Origin: Epiperipatus broadwayi
Taxonomy: Eukaryota > Onychophora > Udeonychophora > Euonychophora > Peripatidae
Assembly (NCBI GenBank): GCA_028023455.1
Contig: JAQFVV010000063.1
Span: 6,000,794-6,064,793 of the forward strand
Direction: 5' to 3'
DNA: 64,000 nt
Position numbers and translations under genes: made by a program. Shown here piece after piece: positions 12,111 through 22,880 of the stretch. The notes under the pieces were generated by a model. It was not told where the DNA came from. It did no database searches and worked only from the letters and a program-made list of their open reading frames with translations. Within the stretch, counting starts at the first letter, position 1, and each line of letters opens with the position of its first letter.

Positions 12111-12829
12111 ATACAAAAATTATTAAGAAAAACATATTCATAGTTGATATTCATAACCTTCAGAAACATTCCATTAAACTTAAATTAGAACTTTAAAAAT
12201 GTTTTAAAAGATTAATAGATTTTGAAAATGATTCAGATTTGAATGAAATCAATAGGTAGGGAATAGAACTACTATAAAATAGCAGGTACAAAAACAGCAA
12301 CTGACCAATAAATTTTTTACTGATATAATGCAATATATGAATTAAAGAAGGAATATGAAAATATACAAAAATGATTAATTAATAACAACTAAATTTTTAG
12401 ACTTTTATAAAATGGTACAAAAAGAGTTAATAGTGATATAAACATGTAATTATAATATAAAAAGAAATGTTATTGAAGAGAATAACAGTTTCAAAAATAT
12501 AAAGCAACATCCTGGAATTGTAAGGAAACTTATTTCTGCCATAAGAAGAAAATAAGATCTATTACAAAAAAGAGAGATCTTGTCATGGAATGTGTGTAAG
12601 TGATATATAAAGAATTATATGGCAATAAAGTACAAGAAAACAAAGTATCCTCTATAATTGGTACATCTTCTGAATTACCCAGTACTTTATGATGAAGATG
12701 TGAGTCATGCAATAAATATATTAAAAAGGAATAGCTGCCAATGAAGCAGATGAAAGGTAGAAAAATTGTTGGCAAAGATTATATATCAAATCACTAAATA
12801 ATAAAGATGTACCATATGATTAGAAGAAT

Positions 12830-13880
12830 GCAACCATAATTTTGATATTTAAAGAAAGTGATAAATAAGATATCAGTCATTACAGATCTATCTTTCTTTT
12901 GTGAATTCTTCTACAAATTTTTTTACCAAGATCACTACAATTGATTTACATCAAATTTTGGATTATAATCAATTCAAAGATAAACAGAATTTAAATGTGG
13001 TTTTAATACAGTGGATCACAACCAAGTATTGAGAGAAATTACAGAAAATATCAATGAATGTATATTGTCATTGAATTTTGATATTTAGATTATAAAACAG
13101 TATTTGATTCCATAAGGATTTTCACTATGGTTAATGCAGTGGATTATCAAAAGATAAACTCAGAGGTCATATTATGAAGAACATTTATCAAAATGCAACA
13201 GTCATGATTAGGTTACATGGTTATACTAAAAAAATAACATCGACAAATATGTGTGACAAAGTGACAGCTAATTGTGGATTTTAACCAACCAAAAGAACAA
13301 ACAGGTTTATCACATTCAAATATTGAGAGAAGTTACAGAAAAGAGCAGTGAAATTGTCATTATATTTGGATTTTTAGATTATGAAAAGGCATTTGATTAC
13401 ATAAGCATTGGATTATCAAGATGTAAGCCTCATTTATTATCGTATTATGAAGAACATTTATTGGAATGTAACAACCATGATTAATTTACTTAGTTATATT
13501 AAAAAAATAAGATTGATAAGTATGTCTGACAAAGTGACTCCATATCTCTAAAACTTTTTATTGCAATTGCACAAGTATTGTGTGGATTAAAATGGAAAAT
13601 TGAGGGAATAAAAGTAAATGGAGAATACTTAAGTCACTTTAAAGATGCTATAATTGCTTCTTGAAAATAAGACCTCAGCATTTTAGCAAATGTTGCATAA
13701 ATTATCAGATAAAAATAAGAAGGTAGCACTAACGATAGTAAAATAATGTTCAATGAACTTTCTCATAAGACAAAAATAAAGATGGCTAATCATAAATTAG
13801 AAGGTACTATCTACAAATATTTTGGACAAATTATTAAATCAGATACAATCATAATGGATTAAATTAATCATAGACTCAAA
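12830..13880 (+). pseudogene. RTE reverse transcriptase domain with an internal duplication
   Basis: At 12842 onward, LIFKESDK and SHYRSI match RT motif GDK...NYRPI, followed by FTKI and DYNQFKDKQN. At 13290-13420, QILREVTEK and FGFLDYEKAFDYIS contain motif A (the Asp of YEKAFD is preserved). The stretch of about 13015-13260 is repeated at about 13300-13535, both copies ending in a TATGAAGAACATTTAT block and AAAGTGAC. The expected FADD box near 13640 is broken (KDAIIAS), and MFNELSHKTKIKMANHKLE at about 13750-13800 is the block that follows it. Stops occur throughout. Confidence 0.78.
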
Positions 13881-14420
13881 CTTGGATGGAATGCTTTTTG
13901 AAGAGGTAACTTAATACAAAAAAACAAATATGTCTATGTGTTTGTACAGTAAGATTTCTAATAAATATTTTATGAGATCTTAGTTATGAGTCTGAGACTT
14001 GGACACTTAACAGAATAACAATAAAAATACTTCTAAGAATAACAGTAAAAATACTTCTAACTTCTCAATGAAGTCTGGAGAGATTTATGTTAGGAGTAAT
14101 AAGAAACAATTGACAATAAATTACATGAGTGAGAGGACTAACAGATATTACTAATATCAATAAAAAAATTAAGAGATTGAGAAGGTGTTGGGATGAATAT
14201 AATTTTAGAATAAAATGATAATAGAAGATCAGTTGAAATATTAATCTCAATTGCAAGGAATTGTAAAAATACTTAAAATATAAAGTATAAAATGAATAGG
14301 TAAAAAAAAATGTGGTGGCATTATATGGAGAAAGTTAGGTATTGAAAAAATTGTATTAAATTTGTGCAGAACTTTAGTCTGCAATGGATTGATAATAGCA
14401 GAAAATGATGATAATTTAAA

Positions 14421-14980
14421 ATATTTAGATTATTACTACAAATCAAACTTGCTTATTTTCCAATTTACAAATAATTAATTAAAATAATTAACTAAAATAT
14501 CAAGAAAAGTTTAATTTTAGTAACATATTGGTGTTTGCATCAATACTACATACAGGATTATATGTAACATGACAAATCATAAGTTAATAATAATAATAGG
14601 TCAATATATGTAATACATACAACATGTATACTAAGAAAAGCTTGTTACTACTTTAAAATAAAAAAAATTAAATATATCAATGTAGTAAATACAAATGTTT
14701 TAAAATGCTGGATGAAGAAGCTGTTAATGGCAAACAATTAAAATAAATCAGTGTAGGCTAAGTGCTTCTGAGTTGTTATCCCTCATAATCATAGCCAAAA
14801 TAGATTTTAAATCATTGTTGTGATATTGTTAAATAGTAATGTATGCAAATGCATATGTAAATTAACCAACTTGTCCAGTTTCTGGAGATAGCAAAGCATG
14901 TGTAACATCTATTAATAGTATTATTGTCATTGATGATAAAATATGCTTCTTTAATCTTTCTTTTGCAGTTATTAGTTTTA
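14421..14980. other. A+T-rich stretch, nothing recognised
   Basis: No repeat or coding similarity was recognised between the RTE 3' end and the tRNA-like segment. Confidence 0.5.
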
Positions 14981-14984
14981 GTGC

Positions 14985-15080
14985 ACACAATTTTGGGGTG
15001 GGAGGGTTTGAACCTATGACCACCTTGCTTCTTATGTTCAAGAAATATTGAAATATTATCATTCTTTTGTGCTCTTTTGC
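14985..15080 (-). repeat. tRNA-like B-box segment, possible SINE fragment
   Basis: The minus strand carries GGTTCAAACCC, close to the pol III B-box, with the flanking G+C-richer CATA...CTCCCACCCC. An A-box is only suggested by GAGCACAA about 60 bases upstream. The spacing recalls the tRNA-like segments at 526-600 and 57046-57125. No tRNA fold is evident. Confidence 0.3.
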
Positions 15081-15182
15081 TATTAATTTAATTAAAATTT
15101 AAAAATGTGGGTATTAATTAATAATAAATAATAAAAAATATTTAAGAAAAAATATTCATATATTTCAATATATTACAAAAAT

Positions 15183-15552
15183 GAAGTCATATGTTACATG
15201 ACCTAATTTAACAAGCTTGCATTACAAAAGTGGGTAATACAAGCTTGTTAAATTAGATCATGTGATATATGACTTGATTTTTTTGTACTTTTATTTTTTG
15301 CTACTAAGGCTTTGGCTACTTTATATTGCTAAAGTTCTTAATATATGGTATATTTGAACTTAGTTCAGTCTCATATGACTATTTATGTTAGATAGCTGGA
15401 TTGAAAGACATATGGATGTGTTGGGCTTGTTCTGGTAATTTTGATCTAATGCTTGAATATCCTAGCACCTCAATGAGGAAGCCAGTAGAAGAAACCGGTC
15501 TGGGATTGGGTATATTTTTCAAAGCTTGTTGAGAGTTTATTTGTGAGCTATA

Positions 15553-15557
<5 letters not shown>
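15183..15557 (+). mobile_element. Hammerhead-repeat copy of the 59-kb family with hairpin head
   Basis: It opens with an inverted repeat (15184-15220 against 15240-15276, around TTTAACAAGCTTG and its complement) and continues as one unit homologous to 59537-59880 and, more distantly, to the 421-bp unit at 2 kb. Shared blocks are AAGGCTTTGGCTA, TTAGTTCAGTCTCATATG and AGATAGCTGGATTG. It carries a degraded hammerhead and ends at an (AT)n tract. There is no coding sequence. Confidence 0.7.
15465..15510 (+). ncRNA. Degraded hammerhead ribozyme
   Basis: The first box at 15473-15479 reads ATGAGGA (consensus CTGANGA, so only its first base is wrong). GAAA is at 15491-15494, followed by CCGG and TC. 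Helix II is no longer paired. ACCGGT is preserved. Confidence 0.6.
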
Positions 15558-15591
<34 letters not shown>

Positions 15592-15592
15592 C
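15558..15592. repeat. (AT)n microsatellite
   Basis: An alternating AT tract at the 3' edge of the hammerhead repeat. Confidence 0.9.
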
Positions 15593-16560
15593 AAAATAAA
15601 TGTCTGCTAATATTAATAATACAATAACAAAATTGTGGGATATTTAAATCGACATCCATTGGTAATAGATGATTCCATTTTGAAAGTTGAGTTGAAAATG
15701 ATTATGAATATAATCGAAAATATTTCTTTATGAGTTTTTATTTATATTATATTATAAATTGTTTACCGTTGTTTGGAATATATTTAAGTTTCATTATATA
15801 TATATATTGTAATGTTTTCCATCTTGCTAGGCCTCTATATGCGATAAATGTGTGAGTTGTTCAAGTTATGCAAAAAAGAAGAAAGTTTCATTCCTATTTC
15901 TAAAAAAACATAACTATATTTCCTGATATACTTGGCCTAGAATTGCTATGAGTACAATTGTGAGCTGAGTCAGTTTTTAATTTATAAATGAGGGCACCAG
16001 AGTCACTTAGACTCACTGATTCTGTGTCAACCATATCGTAACTCATAAATTAAAAAGAAAAAATGTTTTCAAAAGATGGTATTAGATTTTACCGTAACTA
16101 AAATTATTTTCTAAATATTATTATTGTTGGAGTTTATTAAACACATATTGGAAAAGGTAAATTATATTTTCAATTATCATTAAACTAATATTAATAAATT
16201 TAATAATAAATACTAATAATTATTATTTATAATGCACAATGAAAAAGTTGATATTACAAATAAATATTTTTTTTTCTAATAAATTAAAATAGAGAAATTA
16301 CTAATCAAGTAAATTGGAGAGAACACATGCTAATTCATTAATAAAAAAATAACAGTTAAATATTTATTAAAATTTTTTTGGTTAAATAAGAATCTCTTGA
16401 TCAATAACATTAAAGTCTCTATCAGAGTCCTATTATACGTATATTTTTAAGAATGGTTTGTAAATGCTTAGTTTGGTCACATCGGGAATAAGGAATCATA
16501 GCTTACTGGAAAGTTTAGCTAAAGTGTTGTAGATTACTATGCATAGTTTTTTTTGGTTTA
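15593..16560. other. A+T-rich stretch with one small inverted repeat
   Basis: TTTTTAATTTATAAATGAG near 15977 is nearly complementary to CTCATAAATTAAAAAG near 16033, around a loop of about 40 bases. Nothing else was recognised. Confidence 0.4.
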
Positions 16561-16940
16561 GAATGAGCTCAGCCATTGGTCATAAGTTGCTCTTGTGGTC
16601 TATTTTCCTAGTCAGTCATGAAGGCTTTTCTGGTGCCCATCCCCAGGCCTGATGTCCACAGAAACTCCAGTTCACTCCAACATGCAGAATTATTTCAGTG
16701 TAGGGTGATCCTCAATGTATTCTTGAATCCAGGACCAACTGTAGAGAAACAGATAAAACAAGACCCTGATCAAACTGGTCTCTTCCTTTTTATACTCGAG
16801 GTCCAGTTTTCATATTTCTGTGCATATCTTTTGTTTGTCAAAATATACATTGATAATCTTGTACATTTTTTTATCGGTTTTCAATTACAAAGTTCTCTTT
16901 TTTATCAAGTCCTTCAGCCATCTTTAATTAGCTAAAATAT
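16561..16940. other. G+C-richer island of unknown origin
   Basis: Base composition changes abruptly to near-balanced around 16618-16800, with many CC and GG dinucleotides unlike the flanks. A plus-strand frame at 16618-16935 (105 residues, starting MKAFLVPIPRPDVHRN) is open, but I recognise no family. It could be an unidentified repeat or a decayed exon. No target duplication or terminal repeat was found. Confidence 0.3.
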
Positions 16941-17315
16941 TTTTCTTTTAGCTTATCTAGATTAGTAAATTGTGGGTCTTTTGTTCTCTCCAATTTTTAC
17001 TTTTATTTTTAATTACATTAAAAAAAATATGGACAAACAATTTAACTTTCATTGTATGTTTTTAAAAAACAAATTATACTAAAAAAAATCTAAATTTACT
17101 TTTTTTTAGCTTTTACCAAATGCCAATATATTTGTACCATATAAATAAATGGTACAATATATATATATATAATATTCAAATATATTGTCTATACTAAACT
17201 TAATGTAATTAGAGGTACTTGAACTCAGACTTTCAAGCTTTCTATTGCTATTCCCACCTTCTTATATAACTCATACACATGACTATGTACATGATGTGAA
17301 AAAGGTAAATGATCT

Positions 17316-17358
17316 CTAATATACATATTTTGTACTGAATCAACAATGATCAGTCAGT
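17316..17358 (-). ncRNA. Decayed hammerhead (family 2, unit 1)
   Basis: The minus strand reads CTGATCA, a partial helix II (TTG...CAGTAC) and AAAA in place of GAAA, then ATATGTATAT. Both core boxes are mutated. Confidence 0.45.
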
Positions 17359-17765
17359 ACAGATAGTGTTCAGTTTATATTAAGATAGCAAATCTTCAAA
17401 CTTTAATGAACAAGGTTCAATCCTCTCCACCCTCCAATTTTTCAGCCATCCATATCATTAAAAATCTGATGATGGAACACTCAAAGCTTTTGTTTATGCC
17501 AATATTCTTGCTATACCTATGTTGACTTTAAGTCACCTGATCATTTACATATAGGACCTTAATATGTCCATTTAAATACACAAAGAGAGATGGGCATAAT
17601 ACAGACTGAATATATAACATTCAAATATAAGTATATTGTCTATATTAAACTTAATGTAATTAGAATGAATTTAAACTTGGACTTTCTAACTTTGTATAGC
17701 TATGTACTCCATCTTATACAACTGATACACATGACCACATATATATAAAAAAGATAAAATATCTA

Positions 17766-17808
17766 CAATATACATATTTTATGCTGAACTAGCACTCATC
17801 TGTTGCTC
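17766..17808 (-). ncRNA. Decayed hammerhead (family 2, unit 2)
   Basis: The minus strand reads CAGATGA (one base off CTGATGA), helix II GTGCT/AGCAT with five pairs, AAAA for GAAA, then ATATGTATATTG. The helix is preserved and the core carries point mutations. Confidence 0.5.
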
Positions 17809-18022
17809 CTGATCATCACTCCTACAATATATACAACCAGTGCTCAGTTTACATTAAGGTAGCAAATCTTCGAATTTTAATGGACATAATTCAGTCTTCT
17901 CCTCCCTCCAACTTTTCAGCCATTCATATCACTTAAAATCTGATGATGGAGTTCCCAAATCCCATGTTGTTGCCAATATTATTGCCATACTAATGTTTAC
18001 TTTAAATCACTCTGAGCCTCAT

Positions 18023-18490
18023 TAAGTTTAGTATAGAGAATATACTTACATTTGAATAATATATTCAGACTGTATTCTGCCTATCCTTCATTGTCTATTG
18101 AAATGGACATACTAAGGTCTTATCTGTGAAGGGTTAGAGTGACTTAAAGTCAACATAGGTATGACAATAATATTGGCATAAACATGGGCTTTGAATGTTC
18201 TGTGATTGGATTTTTAATAAATATGGATAGTTGAAGAACCAGAGAGTGGAAAAAAATAAAGTTTGAAGATTTGCTATCTTTATATAAACTGAACACTGAT
18301 TGTATTATGTGTTGAAGATGGTGGTCTGGACCAACTGATGAGAGCTGGTTCAGCCGAAATATGGATATTGGGGATCATTTATCTTTTTCACATATACATG
18401 GTCATGTTTATCAGTTATATAAAATGGAGTGTATAGCTGTAGGGTGCATAATAGTCTAAGTTTAAGACCTTCTAATATATATATAATAAA
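18023..18490 (+). mobile_element. Inverted third unit of the second hammerhead-repeat family
   Basis: This is the reverse complement of the two preceding units, with diverged blocks such as ACTTAAAGTCAACATAGG and GCAAATCTTC (inverted). It carries the best-preserved hammerhead of this family (18331-18376). A related single copy lies at 46800-47108. Confidence 0.7.
18323..18376 (+). ncRNA. Hammerhead ribozyme with intact core boxes (family 2, unit 3)
   Basis: CCAA (18331-18334) is followed by CTGATGA (18335-18341). Helix II is GCTG/CAGC with loop GTT (18344-18354). GAAA is at 18356-18359, then TATGGA, then TA (18366-18367, predicted cleavage after it) and TTGG (18368-18371), which pairs with CCAA as helix I. 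GGTC (18323-18326) and GATC (18373-18376) can extend helix I. All core boxes match consensus, helix I is short and helix III is a near-palindrome. Confidence 0.62.
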
Positions 18491-19945
18491 ATACGATATT
18501 AAATTTGTGTTATTCAAATAGGTTTATAAATACAATTAAAATGACTAAAGAGAGTCATTGTGAAAGTAGATTCGGGCATGTCTAACTAAATGCATGTTTG
18601 AAATATTATTATATAAGTATATGAGAATACTGGCTAATTAATATTTTATTTATTTCATTTCAATACTAGCTAAACAATGTAAATAACATACAATTCAATT
18701 ATCGGAACATATTTTTGTATTAGAGCTATAAATAATGTTTGTTACTAAAAAGATATTACAAATAATTTTAATTTAAACAATAGACAAACAATGAATACTA
18801 TAATAAAAATAATAATAAAAAATAAAAAATTTCGCTATAAAGTAGCTGACGTTCGAGAAACCATATGTGTTAGCTTGAATATTTAAATAATTCCATCAGA
18901 ATCTATTCTGAAAAGTTTGGCTCAGAGATCAATATTTCTCCCGCAGGGCAAAATGGTAAGTAAATATGCGATATTACTATACAGCTAAAACAATCAAAAA
19001 TGTAACTTTCTGGAAAAGTATAAATTTAAAAAATAATATTATATTAGTAGATGTGTATTTTGCCTGCATTTATACTAATGACATTCATACAACTAAAAGT
19101 GTTTATTTATATGTAATTGTTGATTAGTAATTAACTCAATTTTTAAATATTATTGTAAAGTCTATTTTAAAGTGCAAATCGGAGCTTAACTTCGGAAACG
19201 TAATAAAATTAAAAAATAAAAATATTTAATATTTAAATAATGTTTTATTTATTATGCAAGTATAGAAAAAGTATTTGAGAGAAGAATATTTTTATTATTT
19301 TTGTTTAGAATGATGTAAACAAATTTAAAAATAGATGATTATAGTCAGTGAGTTATTTGTTTCAATTGACTGTGTAAAAAGATAATGATGATAAAAAGGA
19401 GAAAGAAAATAAATAAAAGTTTTTAAAATGTAACAAAGAATTTGCAATAAAAATAAGTTGAAGTTAACTATATATTGATTAAAGAGTTGCGTATTAAGCA
19501 CAATGCAATTAAATAGCAATATAGAATGAAAGAATGGTAGGAAAGGCTTGCAATAATTTTTAAAGGGAAAATGAGAAAAAAGCAGTTATTTATTATTTAT
19601 TATTAATAAGTTGAATAATTTCAATGTTTCCTTTGCTTGATATTATTACACGTGACCATATATGAAATGATACACTAGACCATATCAGATTTGGAAATAC
19701 CAAAATAAAAATCGATAACAAAGGTGTAATAGTGTTACTGACGTTCATTATCAATATTTAAAATAATCTTGCAATTATATATATGTATGTTATGGTTAAT
19801 GTAAAAAACTCTATTAAGCTAATATTAATAATAATACAATCTTTTGGTCAGTGTGATTAATAACATGTAATAAGTATATTTAGTGGTAAATATTAATAAT
19901 TAGCAGTAAATCCTGGTAAATTAATAAAAATACATGTTTTATTGC
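18491..19945. other. A+T-rich stretch, nothing recognised
   Basis: No repeat boundary or coding similarity was found. Only short chance frames are present. Confidence 0.5.
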
Positions 19946-20470
19946 TTTTCAAGCTAATTGTGCATGCATCTTTTAAGAGTGTTAAATAATAAATGAATAC
20001 TTCCCTCTACAATACAAGATATATAAACAAGACATTTTTTTTTTATGTATAGTACGATGTGCAAAGTGCATGTGTATCAGCTTGTTGGCTTATTAATATT
20101 ATAGAATACAAGATATAGTATTTATGCAGGAATAAAAGGATCCTCTTATTCCTATAACTCAAATTCTTTTATATGAGCAAATCTGAAGTACTGTTGAGGA
20201 AAGCGTAAGAGGAGAATTCTCACTTTAAATTACTATTTATGACATCATTCATTCAAACATCGTAAATAGTAATTTAAAGAAAGAATTCTCCTCTCATGCT
20301 TTCCTCAACAGTACTTCAGATTTGCTCATACAAAAGAATTTGAGTCGTAGGAATAAGAGGATTCCTTTTATTCCTGCATAAATACTATATCTTGTATTGT
20401 AGTGGGAAGTATTCATTTATTATTTAACACACTTAAAAGACGCATGCACAATTAGTTTGAAAGGCTGATC
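19946..20470. mobile_element. Foldback element (long inverted repeat), related to 41.4 kb
   Basis: Two arms of roughly 200 bp (about 19949-20230 without its insertion, and about 20268-20462) are inverted copies of each other around a short centre near 20245. Arm ends contain AAGCTAATTGTGCATGC and its complement. The element lacks any reading frame. The left arm is interrupted by an 81-bp insertion (20024-20104). A second member lies at 41399-41748 with its right arm internally deleted. Confidence 0.75.
20011..20117. other. 81-bp insertion with 13-bp target-site duplication
   Basis: The sequence AATACAAGATATA occurs at 20011-20023 and again at 20105-20117, but only once in the related copy at 41.4 kb and in the right arm. 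The 81 bases between them include a T10-type run near the left edge. This is a small, late insertion whose origin I do not recognise. A retroposed small RNA is possible (oligo-A on the minus strand). Confidence 0.6.
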
Positions 20471-21021
20471 TTTGAATGTAATACAATTGCACACATAGCG
20501 TCATATAAAATAAATGCTTATTTATTTATTATTTATTATTAAAACATACATACATTATTTATTCACAAGTTTATGTATATATACCTTATTATATAGTTAT
20601 GAAAAATATTTATTTTTGATGAAATAGCTTCTGTGGCATTTGGAATTACAAAGGTTTTTGACTTTTTACATTTGCAGCAATTTGAGTTACAAGCACTTGT
20701 AAAATTGCAATATTGGCATCCTTGACCATGTAAATGGCAATCTTTTGTGATAACATGCTCTTTTACTTATTTTAATATCTAGAACTTCATTAATAGCAAT
20801 CAAATTTTCCTTGTAGAAAGCTTTTTTTTTTCATTATATAGAGTTGGTTAAAAGTCATTTTCACATACATGATAATTCGTACAAAATTTATAATCAAATT
20901 AGAAAATTTAATTGATACTTATAACAATTATTTATTTATTTTTAATTAATTTATCCTTCAAGGAGTATGCTGACATGGTTTTTTTTTATTATTTTTGATC
21001 AATATTTATGATTACGGAATC
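20471..21021. other. A+T-rich stretch, nothing recognised
   Basis: No feature recognised. Confidence 0.5.
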
Positions 21022-21031
21022 TGCTTAATAA

Positions 21032-21289
21032 GCCTCGAACTGGACATATTGAAAATAATTACATTTACTATTGATAGTTATAATAACATGAAAGCTAAAA
21101 CCTTCAAAAGATGTGCTTTATTTATGCTTATGTGACAGACAATAAGGTGTAATAATGAGTGCACGTGGAACTCTCAATTCTAAAACACAAGTGCAGTCAT
21201 TATTACATATTATTGGCTGTCACATATGCATGTTTAAATCGCATCTTTCGAAGGTTTTAGTTTCACGTTATTACAATGTTATCTGTATG
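21032..21289. mobile_element. 258-bp foldback element with 10-bp target-site duplication
   Basis: TGCTTAATAA is repeated at 21022-21031 and 21290-21299. Between the repeats the sequence folds back on itself: the left part, containing CTAAAACCTTC and AATAATGAGTGCAC, is the complement of the right part (GTGCAGTCATTATTAC ... GAAGGTTTTAG), with the centre near 21180. There is no coding sequence. A 10-bp duplication would fit Mutator-type transposition, but the terminal bases give no further support. Confidence 0.65.
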
Positions 21290-21299
21290 TGCTTAATAA

Positions 21300-21857
21300 A
21301 TTTGATATATTTATATTGATAATCATGAATTATTATTAATAATCACCAGTTTATGTGATAAATTCTTTTAAATTATTGACTTTAACCTTTTTATTTGGTC
21401 ATTGTTAATATTAGAGAATTATTATTAACATGATAAATCACTTAAATTATATAATATATATAAGCATTTTTAATTTTTTAAATTTCAAATAAATTCTTTT
21501 CAAATTTCTTTCATGAATAGGATTTTATTTAGAAATATATAAAACAAGAATTAGTAATCAAAACGTAGTTAGTTGAAATTTACTTATGTTTTTTTCAAAA
21601 TTGATCAGTAAACCATTCTCAAATCTAAATATAAACTATCATCACTCCATTTTTTTTTTACATATAATAATAATAATCACCAAGAATTTTGTATTCAAAG
21701 ATAGCCAAGCTTGAGGAACTAACCTCATGAAGCATGTAACTTTATACAACAATTATACAGTTTGAGCAAATAAATACAATGTAAAACTATGTAAACCAAG
21801 CATGATAGATGTAAAACCTTTTTTTTTGGAATCAATAAAGTGTCTTTTGAAACAACA
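21300..21857. other. A+T-rich stretch, nothing recognised
   Basis: No feature recognised before the trinucleotide tract. Confidence 0.5.
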
Positions 21858-21868
21858 ACAACAACAAC

Positions 21869-21937
<69 letters not shown>

Positions 21938-21948
21938 TATTATTATTA

Positions 21949-21995
<47 letters not shown>
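21858..21995. repeat. (AAC)n(AAT)n / (ATT)n compound microsatellite
   Basis: (CAA)n passes into (TAA)n and then, at about 21938, into its complement (TTA)n, so the tract can fold into a long hairpin. The LINE fragment starts directly at its right edge. Confidence 0.95.
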
Positions 21996-21997
<2 letters not shown>

Positions 21998-22880
21998 GAA
22001 ATTCTCAGCTTTGCAGATGATATTAAACTATATAAAACTATTAAGAATTTTGATGATCAGAAGATTTTGCAGTCTGATATCAAGAATTTTCAGGATTGGT
22101 GTGTGGAAAACTATATGGAAATTAACATTGAAAAATGTTGTGTCATATCATTTTCTAAAAAATCAACTACAAGTCTGTTTAATTATACACTAAACTCAAA
22201 AGTATTTTAAGAAAAGAAGATCATAAAGATTTAGGTATTATTTTTAATAATAATGGAACATTTAATAATAATATTCAAAATATTATTACAAAAAGTTATA
22301 AAATAATGGGTTTAATTCTCAGAAACTGTAAAATGTTTAAGAGAAATACATGTGTGTATTTGTTTCATACATTGGTCTTACCTATTTTAAATTATGGATC
22401 TTTGATCTGGAACTCATATAAATTAAATAATAGATTAGCACTGGAAAAGGTTTATAAAAAAATTTTCAGATACATTAAATCAGAAAATAATCTTTGACAA
22501 CAATGCACTCTACAAAAGACGAATCTATACTGATATGAAGTATTTAAAAAAAATTACTTCAGGTATAATAGATGTGAGAAGTTGCCAAACAACATTATCA
22601 TTTAAGCTAAAGATAAAGGATACAAGATAAAAAAATATGTATAATATTCCAAAATTTAAAAGTGAAACAAAAAAATTCAGCATTAGTAAGATTACCTAGA
22701 TTGTACAATAAATTCTTTAATGCTGTTAATATATTTGAAACAGATGATAGAACATTTAGGACTACTGTGCAAAAAACTCTGCAAATGCTTTGTGAACTAG
22801 ATTAGCTGTGCATTTTTTGTTTGGATGTAAAATCTGTTAAATGTACTAAATTAAATTACTAAATTAAATTAAATTAAATT
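21996..22880 (+). pseudogene. Jockey/CR1-type non-LTR retrotransposon, RT 3' half
   Basis: The first codons after the microsatellite read SFADDIKLYK, the RT catalytic motif C, then DWCVENYMEINIEKC, the conserved block of Jockey/CR1/I-type RTs. After a frameshift near 22200 the frame continues with KDLGIIF, KSYKIMGLILRNC and FHTLVLPILNYGSLIWN (22306-22497), again canonical for this group. Later fragments (LPRLYNKFFNAV near 22690) reach the C-terminus. The element ends in a (TAAAT)n-like tail at about 22850-22880. The whole 5' part is missing, which is usual for LINE insertions. Several frameshifts and stops are present. Confidence 0.85.

Larger units (their letters stand above)
11460..14420 (+). 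mobile_element. RTE-type LINE, nearly full-length but decayed
   Basis: Endonuclease, reverse transcriptase and 3' tail blocks follow each other in the right order over about 3 kb, each with frameshifts and stops. EN blocks lie at about 11480-12110, RT palm blocks at about 12830-13880, and the C-terminal block (SYESETWTL, then the tail) at about 13985-14420. The 3' end (LQWIDN, then a short ATGATGAT tail) matches the other RTE 3' ends at 27.3 and 45.4 kb. An RTE encodes one protein that nicks target DNA with an AP-type endonuclease and primes reverse transcription there. Confidence 0.8.
17166..18022 (-). mobile_element. Two direct units (about 449 bp) of a second hammerhead-repeat family
   Basis: Units at about 17166-17614 and 17615-18022 share long blocks such as ACTTAATGTAATTAGA and GCAAATCTTC, with equivalent points about 449 bp apart. 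They are non-coding. Reading on the minus strand, each carries a decayed hammerhead. The element meets an inverted third unit at about 18022, giving the same inverted-plus-tandem layout as the loci at 2 and 59 kb. Confidence 0.7.

Noticed and set aside
17455-17490. CTGATGATGGAACACTC as a second hammerhead in the 449-bp units
   Set aside because: No GAAA follows in any copy, and the inverted copies do not preserve a helix. The core at 17316-17358 and its counterparts is the better candidate.
21725-22193. Poly-isoleucine proteins on both strands
   Set aside because: These are translations of the ATT/AAT microsatellite. Only the part after 21996 (+) is real, as a LINE fragment.
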